Shown here in pieces: positions 1 through 11,650 of a DNA stretch of 64,000 nt. A program made the position numbers and the translations under genes. The stretch comes from Heterocephalus glaber (taxonomy: Eukaryota; Chordata; Mammalia; Rodentia; Bathyergidae), in contig NW_004624732.1 in NCBI RefSeq assembly GCF_000247695.1, positions 25,931,110-25,995,109 of the forward strand, read 5' to 3'. The notes under the pieces were generated by a model. That model did not search any database and had not been told where the DNA came from. It saw only the letters and a program-made list of their open reading frames with translations. Each line of letters begins with the position of its first letter. Position 1 is the first letter of the stretch.

Positions 1-187
1 AGTACAAAGGGGTCCCCTTGTTTCCATAGGGAGCCTGCTGCCAGCGAGTCCTGCATGCCTTCTCAGCCCAGAAGCCCTGTGTTCCTCATGAGCTCCCACT
101 GAAGGTGCCAGGAAATCCTCACACCTCCAGGCACTCTGTGGGCCTTGTGACACTGCTAGGGTCAGTCTGGTCCCCAGCACTGAGTAC

Positions 188-280
188 CTAGTCTGAGCCA
201 GGCTTTACACGCATGATCCCTTGGCCTGCAGGTAGGTATAATTGTCCTTATTTTTCAGATGAAGCAACTGAGATCTGGGA
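188..280 (+). repeat. MIR SINE fragment
   Basis: It has the order typical of the MIR 3' half: gagccaggc..ttacac, then caggtaggtata, then ttttcagatgaagcaactgag. Diverged and ancient. Confidence 0.6.
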
Positions 281-907
281 GTACAGTCTTGTACCTCTGT
301 GCCTTGCAGATTGTCCCCTCATCCTGGAATGCCCTCTGTGTTCCCTGAGCATGACAACACCATGTGGGACACTTCCAAGGCTTCTCCAGCTGGCCCTGTC
401 CCAGCGCTTGCCCACTGTTCCCAGCCAGGCCCCACATGAGAGTCCAAGGAGGCAGCTGTATCCCAGGCCTTGCAGCCAGAGCTGGGCAGCACCTCTGGAT
501 CCTGCCCTGGAGCCCCGGCACCTGCCTGGACTTGCTGGATGTGTGTGTGGATCTGGCATTCTTCCACAGGAAGGGGCAGATGGCCTTTTACATTAAAAAC
601 CATCTTGTCTTGGGAAAACTCCTCCTGCCAAGAAATATGTGCAACTCTGGTTGTGCTGTGGAGCTGCTTTCCAGCCCCAGAAAACTTGTTGGCTGTTCTA
701 AGAAATCCACTCAGTTCCCACAAGGTCTTGAAATTAACCAAATGAAGTCTGGGACCTCCCTGTCTTCCTCAGGGCCTGGCACCTAAGTGTGCTACTTTCC
801 TCTTTCTGAGTCCAATTTTATAAGGGAAGTCTCTCTCTGCCTTCAAATAGTCAAAAAACCTTTTTCTCCTCAGGCCCTGGGAAACCTAATGCCTTAACAG
901 AAAGAAC

Positions 908-1035
908 ATGGGTTTAGATCCACATGAACAGAGCTCAAATCCCAACTCAGCAACTGTAGGCTCTTGGGTGTGATCACCGATATCTCTGAGCCTCAGTTTC
1001 CTGCCCTGTAAAATGGAATTTTGCAGTGACATGAC
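908..1035 (+). repeat. MIR SINE fragment
   Basis: It shows the MIR core order caaatcccaactc, ctgagcctcagtttcctgcc, gtaaaatgg. Lies about 110 bp beyond the STEAP3 donor. Confidence 0.65.
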
Positions 1036-1144
1036 ATTAGCTGAGAAAATGCACACACAAAAAAGCTGGTGTGCTGATGGTCTTCAAGGAAAATGACCCA
1101 TTTGTATTTATCGTTATGATAGCAGTGATTTCTCAAGGACTTAC

Positions 1145-1636
1145 CTGCCTGTTCCCATCCCTTGGGCCAGCCTGGAGAGTCCAGGCAGAGATGACATTGA
1201 AGGCCTTGACCACTGTGCAGGTGGGAAAAAGCGAGGCCAGGTACTCCGCATTGGACTCGAGATGCCGAAGGTGCTCCTGCTCTGTCGGGTTGCTCACGTC
1301 CACCAGGATCTTGCCGGCTAGTTGATCACTGAGGCCACAGAGGGAGGAGTAGTGCTCTCGGAACACAGCCACAAAGATGATGCCTGGGGAGGTCACCGCC
1401 TCCTCCTGGAAGGTCACTTGGGCTGATGAGGGGAACAGCCCGGCTGTGCGTTTAGGGTTGCGGCTCCCCACCACCACACTGAAGCCAGAGCCCACCAGGC
1501 GTGTGGCCAGGGAGCGGGCAAAGTCCCCACTGCCCAGGATGCCCACTTTGAGGGCCCCAACAGGGGGCTCAGCAAGGCTCCCATCGCTGTCTACCAGGTG
1601 GTGGCTGATCAGGGGCTTATCTATCTCTCCGGGCAT
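1145..1636 (-). CDS. STEAP3: STEAP3 first coding exon (N-terminal NADPH-oxidoreductase part)
   Basis: This exon encodes residues 1-164 of STEAP3, an endosomal metalloreductase that reduces Fe(III) and Cu(II) in transferrin-cycle endosomes using NADPH, FAD and heme. The translation reads closely like the human protein. A Rossmann loop GSGDFARS is at residues 35-42, the NADPH 2'-phosphate contacts SRN are at 58-60 (same numbering as human), and SNPTEQEH and AFNVISAW follow. The start is the ATG at 1636-1634 with A at -3. The exon ends after Gln164 at a consensus donor (CAG|GTAAG, GT at 1144-1143), phase 0, 492 nt exactly. The transmembrane ferric-reductase domain is encoded by exons outside the window to the left, so only about a third of the roughly 490-residue protein is here. 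No frame damage is seen. Identification as STEAP3 rather than STEAP1/2/4 rests on the specific N-terminus ([13 protein letters not shown]) recalled from the human sequence. Confidence 0.96.
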
Positions 1637-1644
1637 TCTGGTGG
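1637..1644 (-). other. STEAP3: STEAP3 exon 2: 5' UTR stub and acceptor site
   Basis: Only eight untranslated bases (CCACCAGA) separate the 3' splice site from the ATG. On the minus strand the acceptor is a pyrimidine-rich run ending TTGCAG, with AG at 1646-1645. The reading frame stays open upstream through the acceptor, so an alternative upstream exon could add an in-frame N-terminal extension, as an annotated human isoform does. Confidence 0.85.
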
Positions 1645-2176
1645 CTGCAAGAGAAGACAGGAATCTGGTCACTGGAGGGCTCCTGGGCACCCCCTCCTGC
1701 CACCCTCTTCCTCATGTCCAACATTCACCCATCATGAAGTGCTATGGTATGCTACCGCCAGGGGGCAAACAGAGCAAGACCAGCCTTGCCCCAAGAAAGG
1801 CACAGAGGCAGGAGAGGAGAGGAAGGACTTCTGCCCCTCATCCTTTGTCCTTCCTGTGAATTTATTTCCTCAGGACACATGGGCAGCTGGGAGGGTGCTG
1901 GAAAAGGATGACGTGGAATTTCTATGCCCGACGCTATATGTCCACGCACAATGGACAGATGGTGACACTGGCTGGGAGTGACTGTCTACCTCCAACCTCA
2001 TCGTTGCTGTGTGTTATCTGTGATGGGCAGCAGAGCAAACATGTTCCTGTTGTGCTCACACTGTGCACTGTGGAGCAGTCAATGCCCCTCCTGCTCTTCC
2101 TCAAGAAAACCCGGGGCGGTGGGCAGGGCCCTCTCTCTGACTCTGGGCCTGGTATAGAGGTGGTTCTCATGCTTGC

Positions 2177-2208
2177 TGAATGAATGAATGAGTGAATGAA
2201 TGAATGAA
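2177..2208. repeat. (TGAA)n microsatellite
   Basis: About eight TGAA units with one interruption, preceded by cttgctgaa as in the tail of ancient L2/MIR-type elements. Confidence 0.85.
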
Positions 2209-2785
2209 CACACACCTGAACCTATTCTCTGAGGGTCCTGGGAGACATGAGGATGAACAGGATTCAGAGACCTGGATGCCCTGGGCTCTCCTTCCATGGG
2301 CCTGAGGGACACAGAGGACAGGCTGGGTGTGGAAGAAGACCATGTGAACTCAGACAGGGAAAACCATTCTGCAATTGTCACCAACTTGTGACGGAAACTG
2401 GCTATGTCCTTCGAGGATGAAGGTAAGCAACAAACCACAGTAGTCCTGGCAGAACATGTGGGTTTGTCACCAATACTGACAGGTCCAATCCCAAATTCAG
2501 TTGTGACAGAGTACCCTGAATGCTACTTACACCCACTGTGAATTTTACATTATGGTAGATATTAAACCTGCCACTAGATCTTTTTATATAATGTGCTAAC
2601 ACGAAAGTACGTATATTACTAAAGTGCATCTTCTTCGGGGAATTAGTAACTGCCTCATAGTCGAGTACCCCACAGCACTGTATTTTGTGCCCATCACAAC
2701 ATTATTGTGAGCAGAAGCTCATAAGCTTCAGCGGCCTATGGGTTCCGTGGGGTCCTTAGCACAGAAGGATTAAGAAGCCATGTCC

Positions 2786-3043
2786 AGCCTGGCGCTGTGG
2801 CGAACACTTGCAATTCCAGCTACTCAGGAGTCTGGAGCAGGAGGATGACAAGTTTAAGGTCAGCCTGGGCAACTTAGGAAGACCCTGCTATGCTCGCTTG
2901 GGCAGCACATATACTAAAATAGGAAGACCCTGCTAAAGATAAAAAAATAAAAAGCGCTGAGGCTGTGTAGCTCAGGGTTAGATTGCTCATGGGTTTGTTG
3001 CCTCATACTGAAAAGAGAAAAACCCCAAAAAACAAAAAAGAAG
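2786..3043 (+). repeat. B1-ID dimeric SINE, split by a U6 fragment
   Basis: The left half is 7SL-like (gtggcgaacacttgcaattc, gctactcaggag, caggaggatgac, cagcctgggcaac). An A-rich linker and an ID-like half (ctgtgtagctcag, then an A-rich tail) follow. The element is interrupted at 2891-2920 by a U6 5' fragment with target-site duplication. Confidence 0.8.
2891..2920 (+). pseudogene. U6 snRNA 5'-end fragment (retro-inserted)
   Basis: Thirty bases match nucleotides 2-31 of mammalian U6 snRNA with one mismatch (CTTCGGC is CTTGGGC here), ending at ACTAAAAT. The insert is bracketed by perfect 15-bp copies of aggaagaccctgcta at 2876-2890 and 2921-2935, which marks a target-primed insertion into the host SINE. 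The rest of U6 and any poly-A tail are absent. It cannot be a functional snRNA: it lacks the catalytic ACAGAG box, the U4-pairing regions and the U-tail. Confidence 0.85.
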
Positions 3044-3394
3044 TCAAAAGTCTTCCTGGAACCTCTGGGGCAACAGGCAGCTGTTAACACCCTGTGCACG
3101 TATTTACCTTTTTCCAGTTTTCCATGGCAAACTCCTGGGACTCTATTAACTATCAACACTGGGAGAAGTGCGGGGGCCACAGGATCTAACACAAGGGTGG
3201 ATGGAGCAAGAGGACCAGAGGGTTGAGGCTGTGTCCTTGGGCAAGTCCCTGTGCCTCTCTGGGCCCCAGCTTCCACCTTTGTTACAGAGATCACACGTTC
3301 TCATCTCAGATGACAAATATTGCAGTCTTACAAGGTTTTACAAACTGAGATACGGATCTCTTACACAGCATCAGCAGCCACTCGTTTATGGGAT

Positions 3395-3620
3395 GCCTGC
3401 AATGTGCCAAACATGGCTGTTGGGCCTTTCTCCTAGTGATGGTGATCAAGACCCTTCCCCAGTAACTCCACAAAGTAGGCACTGTTACTATTCCCAGTTT
3501 AGAGGAGGAAACGGAGGGTGAGGTCAAGGCCTGTGCTTAAGGCAACACAGGCAGCGAGCAAAGGAGGAGAACGAGACGGGACTCAAGTTGTCAGCTTCCA
3601 GAGCCCAAGCTTCATTCAGT
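3395..3620 (-). repeat. MIR SINE
   Basis: gatgcctgcaatgtgccaaac, cacaaagtaggcactgttac, cccagtttagaggaggaaac and a degraded accession-like tail give a long MIR. Strand assignment is tentative. Confidence 0.6.
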
Positions 3621-4109
3621 CTTGTCACCCAGGGGACGATGAGCTGTGCACAGATGCTCCAGAGAGGCAGCAGGCCCACCTGGGCTGAGGGGAGGCAGGG
3701 GCTGTGCTAAGTGCCCCTCCGGGGAGAGGACACGGTTCCCATCCTGCCTCTGCTCCCATAACCTCTCACACATCTTTAAAGTGGTTTGGAAACATCATCC
3801 TGTCTCTCTCATGGGATAGCAGGGACTTGTTAGGTTAGGCCACTACAGAATTGTTTTGGGGGGACCCTGCTTCCCGAGTCCAAGAATACAGACAGGCAGG
3901 CACCGGCCACAACCCCACCCTGCTCTGGACAGACTCGACCTCCCTGCAAAATTGGAGAGGGTGTTTCCTGCCAGTTCTGGGAGCATTTCCCAAGGGGGTG
4001 ATGAGCTGCTCCTTGGGGGTTAAAGCAGGCCTCCTGCTGCACCACCTCACTCACCCAGCACGGCCTTGAAGCCATCTGCTCAGGCAGGGAGGGCTGTGCT
4101 GGGCGTGCT

Positions 4110-4290
4110 AGGCCAGACTGCCTGGGTTCTGACTCTGACTCTGGCAAGTGCTGAGTGACCTTGGGCCAGTCAGTGCCTGGTTTCTTCAGCTATAAACGGA
4201 AGACCATCCTAGTACTGCACCTTCCCATGGGCAGGTTGGAGAAGTAAAAAGCAGAGCCGAGCACACAATAAGCATTTGGCCAGTATTGTT
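4110..4290 (+). repeat. MIR SINE
   Basis: The MIR order is present: cctgggttctgactctg, gtgaccttgggccagtca, cagctataaacggaa, and gagcacacaataagcattt. Confidence 0.65.
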
Positions 4291-5599
4291 CAGGAATTAC
4301 TAAGCAAATACTGGTTCCCAGCAGAAGCCAAGCTGTGCATCAGCAGTGGGTATGTGGTAGAGAAGAGGGGTAGGAGACCCTGGCTGCACCCCTCCAGGCC
4401 TGGGGAACCAGAGCTGGATGGGAGGGGGGTCTGGACAGGACAGCAGCAGGCCAGCATTAGGGACCCTCCCAGGGGCCTCCAAAGTCCCTGTAGCTGGGAC
4501 GATCAAGGTTTCCCTTGTAGTCAGTGAGAACTGGGACAGACATACCCTGGTCTTTCCTGGTCACCGCCCAGCCACCTGGAGTGAGGAGGAAGTCCTGTCC
4601 TGAAGGGGAGGGAAAGGAAGCACACAAAGGCTTCCACTGCTGTTGCCACATTTGCCAGCAATATGAATGATCCCAAGATGCTCTCCTCCTGGATGAAGCC
4701 TGTCCTCTATCTTTGCTCTCTCCTTCCCATCTCCTAAGTAACTGTGCCGAACTCGGAGGAGTGTGACGATGGTAAGACTGGTTCCCACTCTTGGATGGGG
4801 GTAGCGTGTATACAGGGGGCGTGATGTGTGTACAGGGTGCGTGGATAAGCTCTGCCCACCAAAGACTGGTTGCTGGGAGCTGGGGATGGGACCCAGGAGC
4901 AGTGCAGGCCTGGCTGAACCTCTTGTCCTCAGAGGCAATGCTACCTGCCATCTGACAATTCTTGAAGAGGCCTGATGGTTTTACCACCTTGAATCAAATA
5001 CAGGACCCACCCAAGGTGAGGAACAGCATCAGTCTCAGACTTTGCATCTTACCCATGGTGAACCCCAGATTTAGCATCAGAGGTGAAGCTGGCCCTCAGG
5101 GTCACTGCTCAGAATCTGAATGATGTCTCCTTTCTTTACGGGAGCTGGGAAAGAAGTGGTCACAACAGAGGAAAGTCACAGGCAGGGGCTGGGGGTCTAG
5201 GCTGGCCCCATCTCTGCCCCTAACTAATGTTGAGACCCAGGGGTGTCATTGAGCCTTTCTAGGTGGCTTCTTTGAAACAAGTCACTGCACCAGATTATCT
5301 CCAAGCCCCTCCCATCTCCAGCAGTCTAGCAATCTATTAGAAGTCCCAGTCTTAAATCCTAGGGGCCCTACTTTCAGCTGTAGGATGAACAGGAACCTGA
5401 CATAATATACCTCTAATGTGTTTCTTGCTATCAAATTTGATCCTTGGGACAAGAGAACAACAGGTTGTCATGCCTCCTTGAGTTCTCCCTCCTACCCCAG
5501 GGGTAGCTCCTTCCTTGGTATTTCTGAGGCAGGGACAGAGCCATGTGGGTGGAGGAACCAGTTGCGCAGATGGTTGAAGACACCAGGTCCAGGCCAGGC

Positions 5600-5755
5600 T
5601 ATTGGGCCGTACCTACCACTAACTAACTGGGCACTTTGGAGCAAGTTACTTACCCTTTCTGTGCCTTAGTTTTCCCACCTTTAAAGTGGGGACATTGATT
5701 GTTCCTCCCTAAGGGTTGTTGTGAGGATGAAATGAGCTAATACATGCAAGAGCTC
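5600..5755 (+). repeat. MIR SINE
   Basis: gagcaagttacttaccc, ctgtgccttagttttccc, gtggggacattg, gggttgttgtgaggatgaaa and gagctaatacatgcaag are a near-textbook MIR 3' half. Confidence 0.75.
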
Positions 5756-6614
5756 AGAGCTAACCTCTATGACTGGTGTGTGTGCACATGTACACTATCC
5801 TCTAAGTTCCTCATGGGCAATGACCATGTCACATCCGTCTCCCCTCCCAGTCCCAGCACAAGGCCTGCTGCAGATCTGAAGGCCAGTGGGGGTAGGACAG
5901 GACAGGCCTGCGGCCTGAAGTTGAGGGTGTGATTAATCCTGTCTGAGCCTCTGTCTGGGCCAGGTTCCACCCTGGAGTTTCTATTTAGAGGTCCATGAGA
6001 GAGCACTGAGGGGATCAAATTGAAGCAGGTGACCCGGGCCTATAACTAGCAAACCACCTTTCCCAGTTGTGGTTAAAGGGCGCTGAGCCTTGGGACCTGT
6101 ACCCTTTGGTCCCTGCCCAGGCTTGCCTGTTTCTCCCACTTCCTCAGCTATGATTGTGGTAGAAGCCATGCCTGGCCCCCAGGCCTGCCTGCCAGGACCT
6201 CCCCAGGCCACTCATGGTGACAGCGATGCGGCACACAGCCCGAGATTTTTTTTGCATGGGCAGCAACAGCCCTGCAGACATGGAGCTGCACAGGCAGGTC
6301 ACTGTTTATCCTCTGGGGGCAGAAATACTGCCAAAGTGCAGCATACACTTGGAGAAGGCATCATATCCTCTTCACTCAGAATCCAGGGATCACCCCAAGT
6401 TCTTGTACTTTCCACTATGTTCTTTTATTTTTTTCCATAGCTGGGGAAACCAGGGACTTGAGCATGCTAAGTTATGATTTTATGCAACATTTTCGGAAGT
6501 TCTCTGCCTCCTCCCTCAGTGTCAGGACTTAGTCAAAGCAGTCTGTCTGCCTGTGCAAGCCCCTTCCCCACACCCCAGGTCCTGCTAATTCTCTGCAGAC
6601 AAGAAATTCCCAGA

Positions 6615-7510
6615 GCACACTATCAAGAAAGTGAAAATGACAACCCATAGAACGGGAGAAAAATGTGGCCAGTCACATATCTGATAAAGGACTTGTTTCT
6701 AAATATATAAAGAACTCATAACTCTATTGAAGACAAACAACCTATGTAAAACTGGGCAAAAGATTTGAACAGACATTTCTCCAAGGAGCAAAGGATACTT
6801 AGTATGGTTAGCCCTTGGAGAAATGCAAGTTAAAACCATAATGAGATACCAATTTATAGCCACTAGGGTGGCTAAAATGATAATAAAAAGTAGTTAGCAG
6901 TAAGTATCGGTGAGGATGTGGGGAAACCAGAACCCTGCTATAATGTGCGAAGGGAAAATGGTGCTACCTCAGGAGAAAGGGCCTGGCTGTTCCTCAAAAG
7001 TCTGAACAGTTTCTTCATGCCCCAACAATTCCACTCTGAGGTATAGTCCCAAGACAAATGAAAACATATCCATTAGAAAGGTGTATATGAGGTTAGTAGC
7101 TCATCAACTGTGGTTAAAGGAGTGGTATATACATATGATGGGAGGTTAGCTAGCCTTAAAAAAAAACCTAAGTGTTAATGCCTGCTCCAACATGGAGCAA
7201 GATTGCAAGTATTATGCTCAGTGAAAGAACCTGGTCAAAAAGGCTCAAATAGTGTACGGTCACATTTATACAAAGTGTCTATGAAAGGCAAATCCATAGA
7301 GATGGAAAATGAATTAGTGATTGCCAGGGAATAAGGGGTTGAGGGAAAATGGGGAGTTTCTTAGAGATGTTGAAAATATTATAAAATTGATTGTGGTGAT
7401 AGTCATACAACTCTGAATATCCTAAACACCACTGACTACCTACTTTAAATGGGTAAATTGCAGGGTGTATGAACGATAGCTGAAAAAATCTGCTATGAAA
7501 AAGAAAAGTT
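6615..7510 (+). repeat. Old L1 LINE, ORF2 3' end and 3' UTR
   Basis: Recognisable L1 ORF2 C-terminal landmarks occur in order: gataaaggacttgtttctaa, actgggcaaaagatttgaac, gagaaatgcaagttaaaacc, atgagataccaatttatagc and gaggatgtggggaaacc. A 3' UTR of the older L1M type follows (ttgtggtgatagtcatac, aaccactgaattg-like). No open frame remains. Confidence 0.8.
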
Positions 7511-7527
7511 GCTATTAAGTTTTTTTA

Positions 7528-7698
7528 GCTTGCTGTAGTAGTGTACACCTGTAATTCCAGCTACTTGGGAGGCTGAGGCAAGATGACTACAAGTTCAAGG
7601 CCAGCCTAGGCCACTTAGTTAAGACCCAAAATTTTAAAAAATGGCTCGGGACGTAACTCAGTAGTCCTGGGATTTGATCCCCAATACAAAAAAAAAAA
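7528..7698 (+). repeat. B1-ID dimeric SINE
   Basis: The left half is B1-like (gtgtacacctgtaattccag, gggaggctgaggcaag). An A-rich linker, an ID-like half (gacgtaactcagtagtcctg, gatttgatccccaatac) and a 12-A tail follow. Confidence 0.85.
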
Positions 7699-8261
7699 GT
7701 TATTCTCTGTTAAAAAAATAAAACTCCCATGCCACAGACTATTGCTAGTACTGTATGTGTGAGCTAAAAGCAAATGTGTTTTGGGTGAGCACTTAGGGAC
7801 ATTCCGTGAGCTTAATGCATGGACCTCACTATTGCTGGCTCTTCAACCTTTTCAAGCATTTTCCTAGTTTTCCACAAATTTGAGTTTCCTAAACCCATGA
7901 CCTCAGAGAAGTGAGATGTGTGTAACCGACACTAATAACTGTTGTAGTTGGAGAGACATTAACTTGGGCTAAAAATTCCTCTTGGCCTTGGTGGGCCCTG
8001 TGGCTGCTATTCCCCCAGCTGCCTGTCTGCACCCCACCATATAAGCAGACAGCCATTCCAGGGCCATGTGGTTGGAGGCAGGTGCTGAGCACTGAGATCT
8101 GGGCCTACCCCAGCCACTCCCAGGCTGGGAGCAGAACAGGCGTGTTCCAGTGGGAGGGGGCAGGAGGCATCATGTGCTATTCACCCAACATCTAGGGGTT
8201 TATGTAAGGACACACAGCTGGAAACAAGCACACAGCTGCAAACCTGCTATATGGGGCATTG

Positions 8262-8615
8262 GGTCTGATCACTTCCTTGCTGTGCTCTGAAATTCACATT
8301 GAAATTTAATCCCCATTACAAGACCTCAACAGGTAGCACCGGGTAGGACCTTTAAGAGGTTTAAGAGGGGAAGCCACTCATGTGATGAATGTGTTAATGG
8401 ATTATCTCTAAAGTGGGTTTACTATAATAGCCAGTTGGACTAAGTCTCTTGCCATGTGATGCCCTGAGCCACCTCAGGACTCTGCCAGCAAGAAAGATAT
8501 CACCAGATGCAGCCCCTGGTCCTTGAACCAAAACTAGGAACCAGAGTAAATATTTTCTTTATAAAGTATCCAGGCTTGTGTATTCTGTTATGGCAACATA
8601 AAATGAAATAAGACA
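8262..8615 (+). mobile_element. MaLR-type solo LTR (MST/MLT1-like)
   Basis: Landmarks of mammalian MaLR LTRs: aaatttaatccccattacaag, a diverged gtaggaccttt motif, ttgccatgtgatgccc, gaaccagagtaaatattttc and the terminal gttatggcaacataaaatg..aagaca. No internal region follows, so it is a solo LTR. Confidence 0.65.
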
Positions 8616-8769
8616 TCCCTATTCCCCAAACTCATCCTTTCCCTACTGAGGTGGAGGATCAGATCAGACCTAGGAATCTCCCAATTTTACCAAGCCAGAA
8701 CTGGTCTTTGGGAGCTTGCCTCACCAGGCCAGGCTGCAGCCCTCATGTAACCATCAGAATATGGGCTCA

Positions 8770-8948
8770 GGCTGGGCATGGTGGTACACACCTTAATCCC
8801 AGAACTCTGGGAGGCTGAGGCAGGAAGATTGCAAGTGTGAACCCAGACTCAGCAACTTAGCAAGACCCTATCTCAAAAAAAAAAAAAAAAAATTTAAAAA
8901 GGCTGGGAATCTGGTTTCGTGTGAGGGCCCCAGCTTCAATACTTAGTA
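8770..8948 (+). repeat. B1-ID dimeric SINE
   Basis: gctgggcatggtggtacaca, gggaggctgaggcagg, an 18-A linker, then ggctgggaatctgg and ccccagcttcaatacttag. Its 3' tail has evolved into the adjacent polypurine tract. Confidence 0.88.
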
Positions 8949-8949
8949 C

Positions 8950-9050
8950 AAGGAGAGGAGGAGGAGGAGGAAGGGAAGAAGAAGGAGAAGGAGAAGGAGA
9001 GGAAGAGGAAGAAGAGAAAGAAAGGGAGGAAGAAGGAGAGAAAGAGGAGG
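8950..9050. repeat. Uninterrupted 101-nt polypurine tract
   Basis: Every base is A or G, mainly GGA and GAA units. It directly follows a SINE 3' end, so it probably grew from the tail. Confidence 0.95.
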
Positions 9051-9889
9051 TGGAAGATGTGGAGTAGAAGGAAAGATGGGCTTAGGAGAACATGTAAATG
9101 TTCTGGATTATTCAGGAGCTATCATCTTGTAAGCTACAAGGTCAGCCAGCAAGAGCACAGCTTGGATGTAGGCTGAGCACTTGCCAGCCAAGTGGTCTGG
9201 GTGTCACTTTACCTTTCCAAGCCCGGTCTCCTCATCTACCCAGGGGGTGCTGGTACTTTAATGAGGTGTAGGGTGGATGCTATAAAAATAAGTAGAGGGC
9301 CACACTGTGGGCCTGTTAAATTCACTCAGTTTTCATTTTATTCCTCTCTCTCTCTAGGATTTTTCAAAAACCCTTTTGTCTGTATAAAGCAGAAATAGAT
9401 GCACCCAAATCAATATATGGTGTTCTCTGCCGAATGGAAAGATATACTTTAAAATTTTCTAAAACTGTGCTGAGATAATGGCCTGGAGGTGCACACATCT
9501 CTCTCAAGACAGCTGGGGAGAGGAGACTGTCTGGGATCGGGGGATGGCGGTGAGGCAGGGGACTGGGCACAGTAGGAGAAACTGGCAGTAGGGGCAGGGC
9601 ACCAGGATGACTTGGGACTGGGACACTGGGCTCCCTGCCAGGAACATTCCTCAAGCTATGGGGTGCCCAGGGCCCCCTTCTTTGCTCAGGATCCTCAGCT
9701 CCTGGGTCAAGGCCACACCAGGGGCCACTCTGCCTCCATAGCCCTTAAGAGCCACCCCCATCCCACTGGCTGGTATTTCCCCCTTTGCTGCCTCTCTCCA
9801 CCTCAGACTCCAAGCTCCTCAGAGATGGGAACTGAGCAAAACTCACTTCAGTCACCTCCACACTTAGCACAGTGTCCTGCACACATTTG

Positions 9890-10015
9890 GTTAATCTAAA
9901 GTGCACTGGCTTCACCTGAGGCTTGTGAAGCCTACTCGTGGGCTCTATAACCAGAATCTCAGATGCTGCTGGTCGTGGAACCACACATTAGAAACCTCTG
10001 CACCAGGTGCTCTCA
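9890..10015. mobile_element. MER5-like hAT DNA transposon fragment
   Basis: The segment contains ctaaagtgcactggcttcac, ctgagg, ccagaatctcagatgctgct and ggtcgtggaaccacacatta, which follow the MER5A arrangement from memory. Ancient and degraded. Confidence 0.5.
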
Positions 10016-11571
10016 GTACAGGACCGTGGAAGGCGCGAGTAGGTTAGTGAATCACCTGTAGGCAAGAGCCACCCCAGGTGCGGCCTTCTCCCAGGTCCCT
10101 CCCATGGGCCCAGCTCCCAGTGCCCCCATGCCCATACAGACCCATGGTATCAGTGTCTCCTATGCTCCCATCAGCCTTGAGGGTCAGCTGTACATGCCCT
10201 GCACCCACCTGTCCTGCTGCCCAAAACAAAGTCTTTCTGGCGAGGAGGTAGCCAGGCTCATGGGGCACTGTCATGACATGCCAAGCTCCATGGCTCCATT
10301 CCCACATGTGTGAGTCACCAGGCCCACAGCGGGCCAGGGAAGAAGAGTGCTGTTGGGGATCATGAAGGTCCTGGGGGTCCCAGGTGCCCATTATTACCCT
10401 AAGAGGATATGCCCAGAGGACTGAGTCTTCTGGTGTGGACTCCAGATGGCCACCTCTGACTCAGGACTATTTCACTGCCTTGATTAGACAGCCTGGCGCA
10501 AAAGGATGGGTCATTGGAACAGTTTATTACCACCTGCTACCGGCATATGGGCAGGGCAGGATGGTGGTCAGTGCTGGTTGGAAATGGGAAAAAGGAGGCC
10601 CTGAGGGGAGTACCAAGGCCAGGAGATGAGCAGCAGGGATGCCTTAGAGTCCTCTCACTGCACACCCCAGGGGGCCTCATTCGCACTGGAATCCATGCAG
10701 GGTGCACCCTCTGGAGTAGTGCAGTGGCTCTGGGGGCTTTTAAGAGAAAGGTGGCTACACGGGAGCAAAGTGCTCTGAGGGGGGTAGGACTAGGTACTGT
10801 GGGAGCCAGGGAGGAATGGCTAACTCTACCCAGGGAACTCGGGTGTGGGGGCCAGCTGGCTCCCTGCAGGCCAGTTAATGCAGCCAGGCTGGAGGCCCAC
10901 TACTGAATCTGCAGCCTCAGCGTCTGGAGTTGGCTGCTTTCTTTGCTCTCCAGGGAGATTTGGAGCTGCAAACCCTGGGGCCAGTAGGTCTTGTGGGCTG
11001 TGCCTGTGCCTGCCCCTACCCTGGCCATGGTGTTTGCAGAATCAGAAAGAAGCTTTGGCCTTGATCCTGAGCAGGGAGGCCCAGGGGCAAGGAAAGGGCA
11101 GATGCAGCTGAGACACACAGAGGCAGCTGTAGGGTTTCTGCCAGGAACTCAGTGGGCCTCCAGTGTTATGAGTCTTGGGCTTGGCAAAGCCCACTTCCTC
11201 CTCTGGCCAGTCATGGATCACCTTTTCCAGGAAGCCTTTGGAGGACCCTCCCCTGACCCCAGCCTCCACTCTCCTGTTGCTCAGCTTGGGGAGGGCCAGG
11301 CAACCACTCTCCAACTCTGCCATGGTCTTGCTCTGACTTTTGCAAGAGTCTTGGAGAGCTCAAGAGTTCAAGACCAGCTCTTGCTTCCTCCTGAGCCAGG
11401 ACAGAGGGGACCTCACACACTGGGACTCACTCTGCACTTCTGTTCCATTACCACTGACTGAATCCATGGGTTCCCTAGTCCATCACCCCACCAGATGGCG
11501 GTCACTTAATCAACTCTGTTCCTCCTCTTACACCTAGCTCAGGTCATGACACCCAGTAGGTACTCAATTTG

Positions 11572-11650
11572 TTTTTGGTACCGGGCATGAAACTCAGGAC
11601 CTTGAGCTTACAAGGCAGATGCCAGAACCACTGAGCTAAATCCCCAGCCC
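11572..11650 (-). repeat. ID-like SINE with target-site duplication
   Basis: ttttggtaccgggcatgaaa to cactgagctaaatccccagc is the reverse complement of an ID element (tRNA-derived, Pol III box A and B). Perfect flanking copies of tactcaattt occur at 11561-11570 and 11652-11661. Confidence 0.9.

Larger units (their letters stand above)
1..1144 (-). other. STEAP3: STEAP3 intron 2 (partial), with two MIR fragments
   Basis: This is sequence downstream of the coding-exon donor. No part of the next STEAP3 exon (beginning with the VPICGDQ-type motif) is seen, so it lies outside the window. The only recognisable content is MIR fragments near 188-280 and 908-1035 and an L2-like patch around 310-360. 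Confidence 0.75.

Noticed and set aside
2037..2046. p53 half-site (aaacatgttc) about 400 bp upstream of the STEAP3 coding exon, tempting because STEAP3 is also called TSAP6
   Set aside because: A lone half-site is expected by chance several times in 64 kb and no adjacent second half is present.
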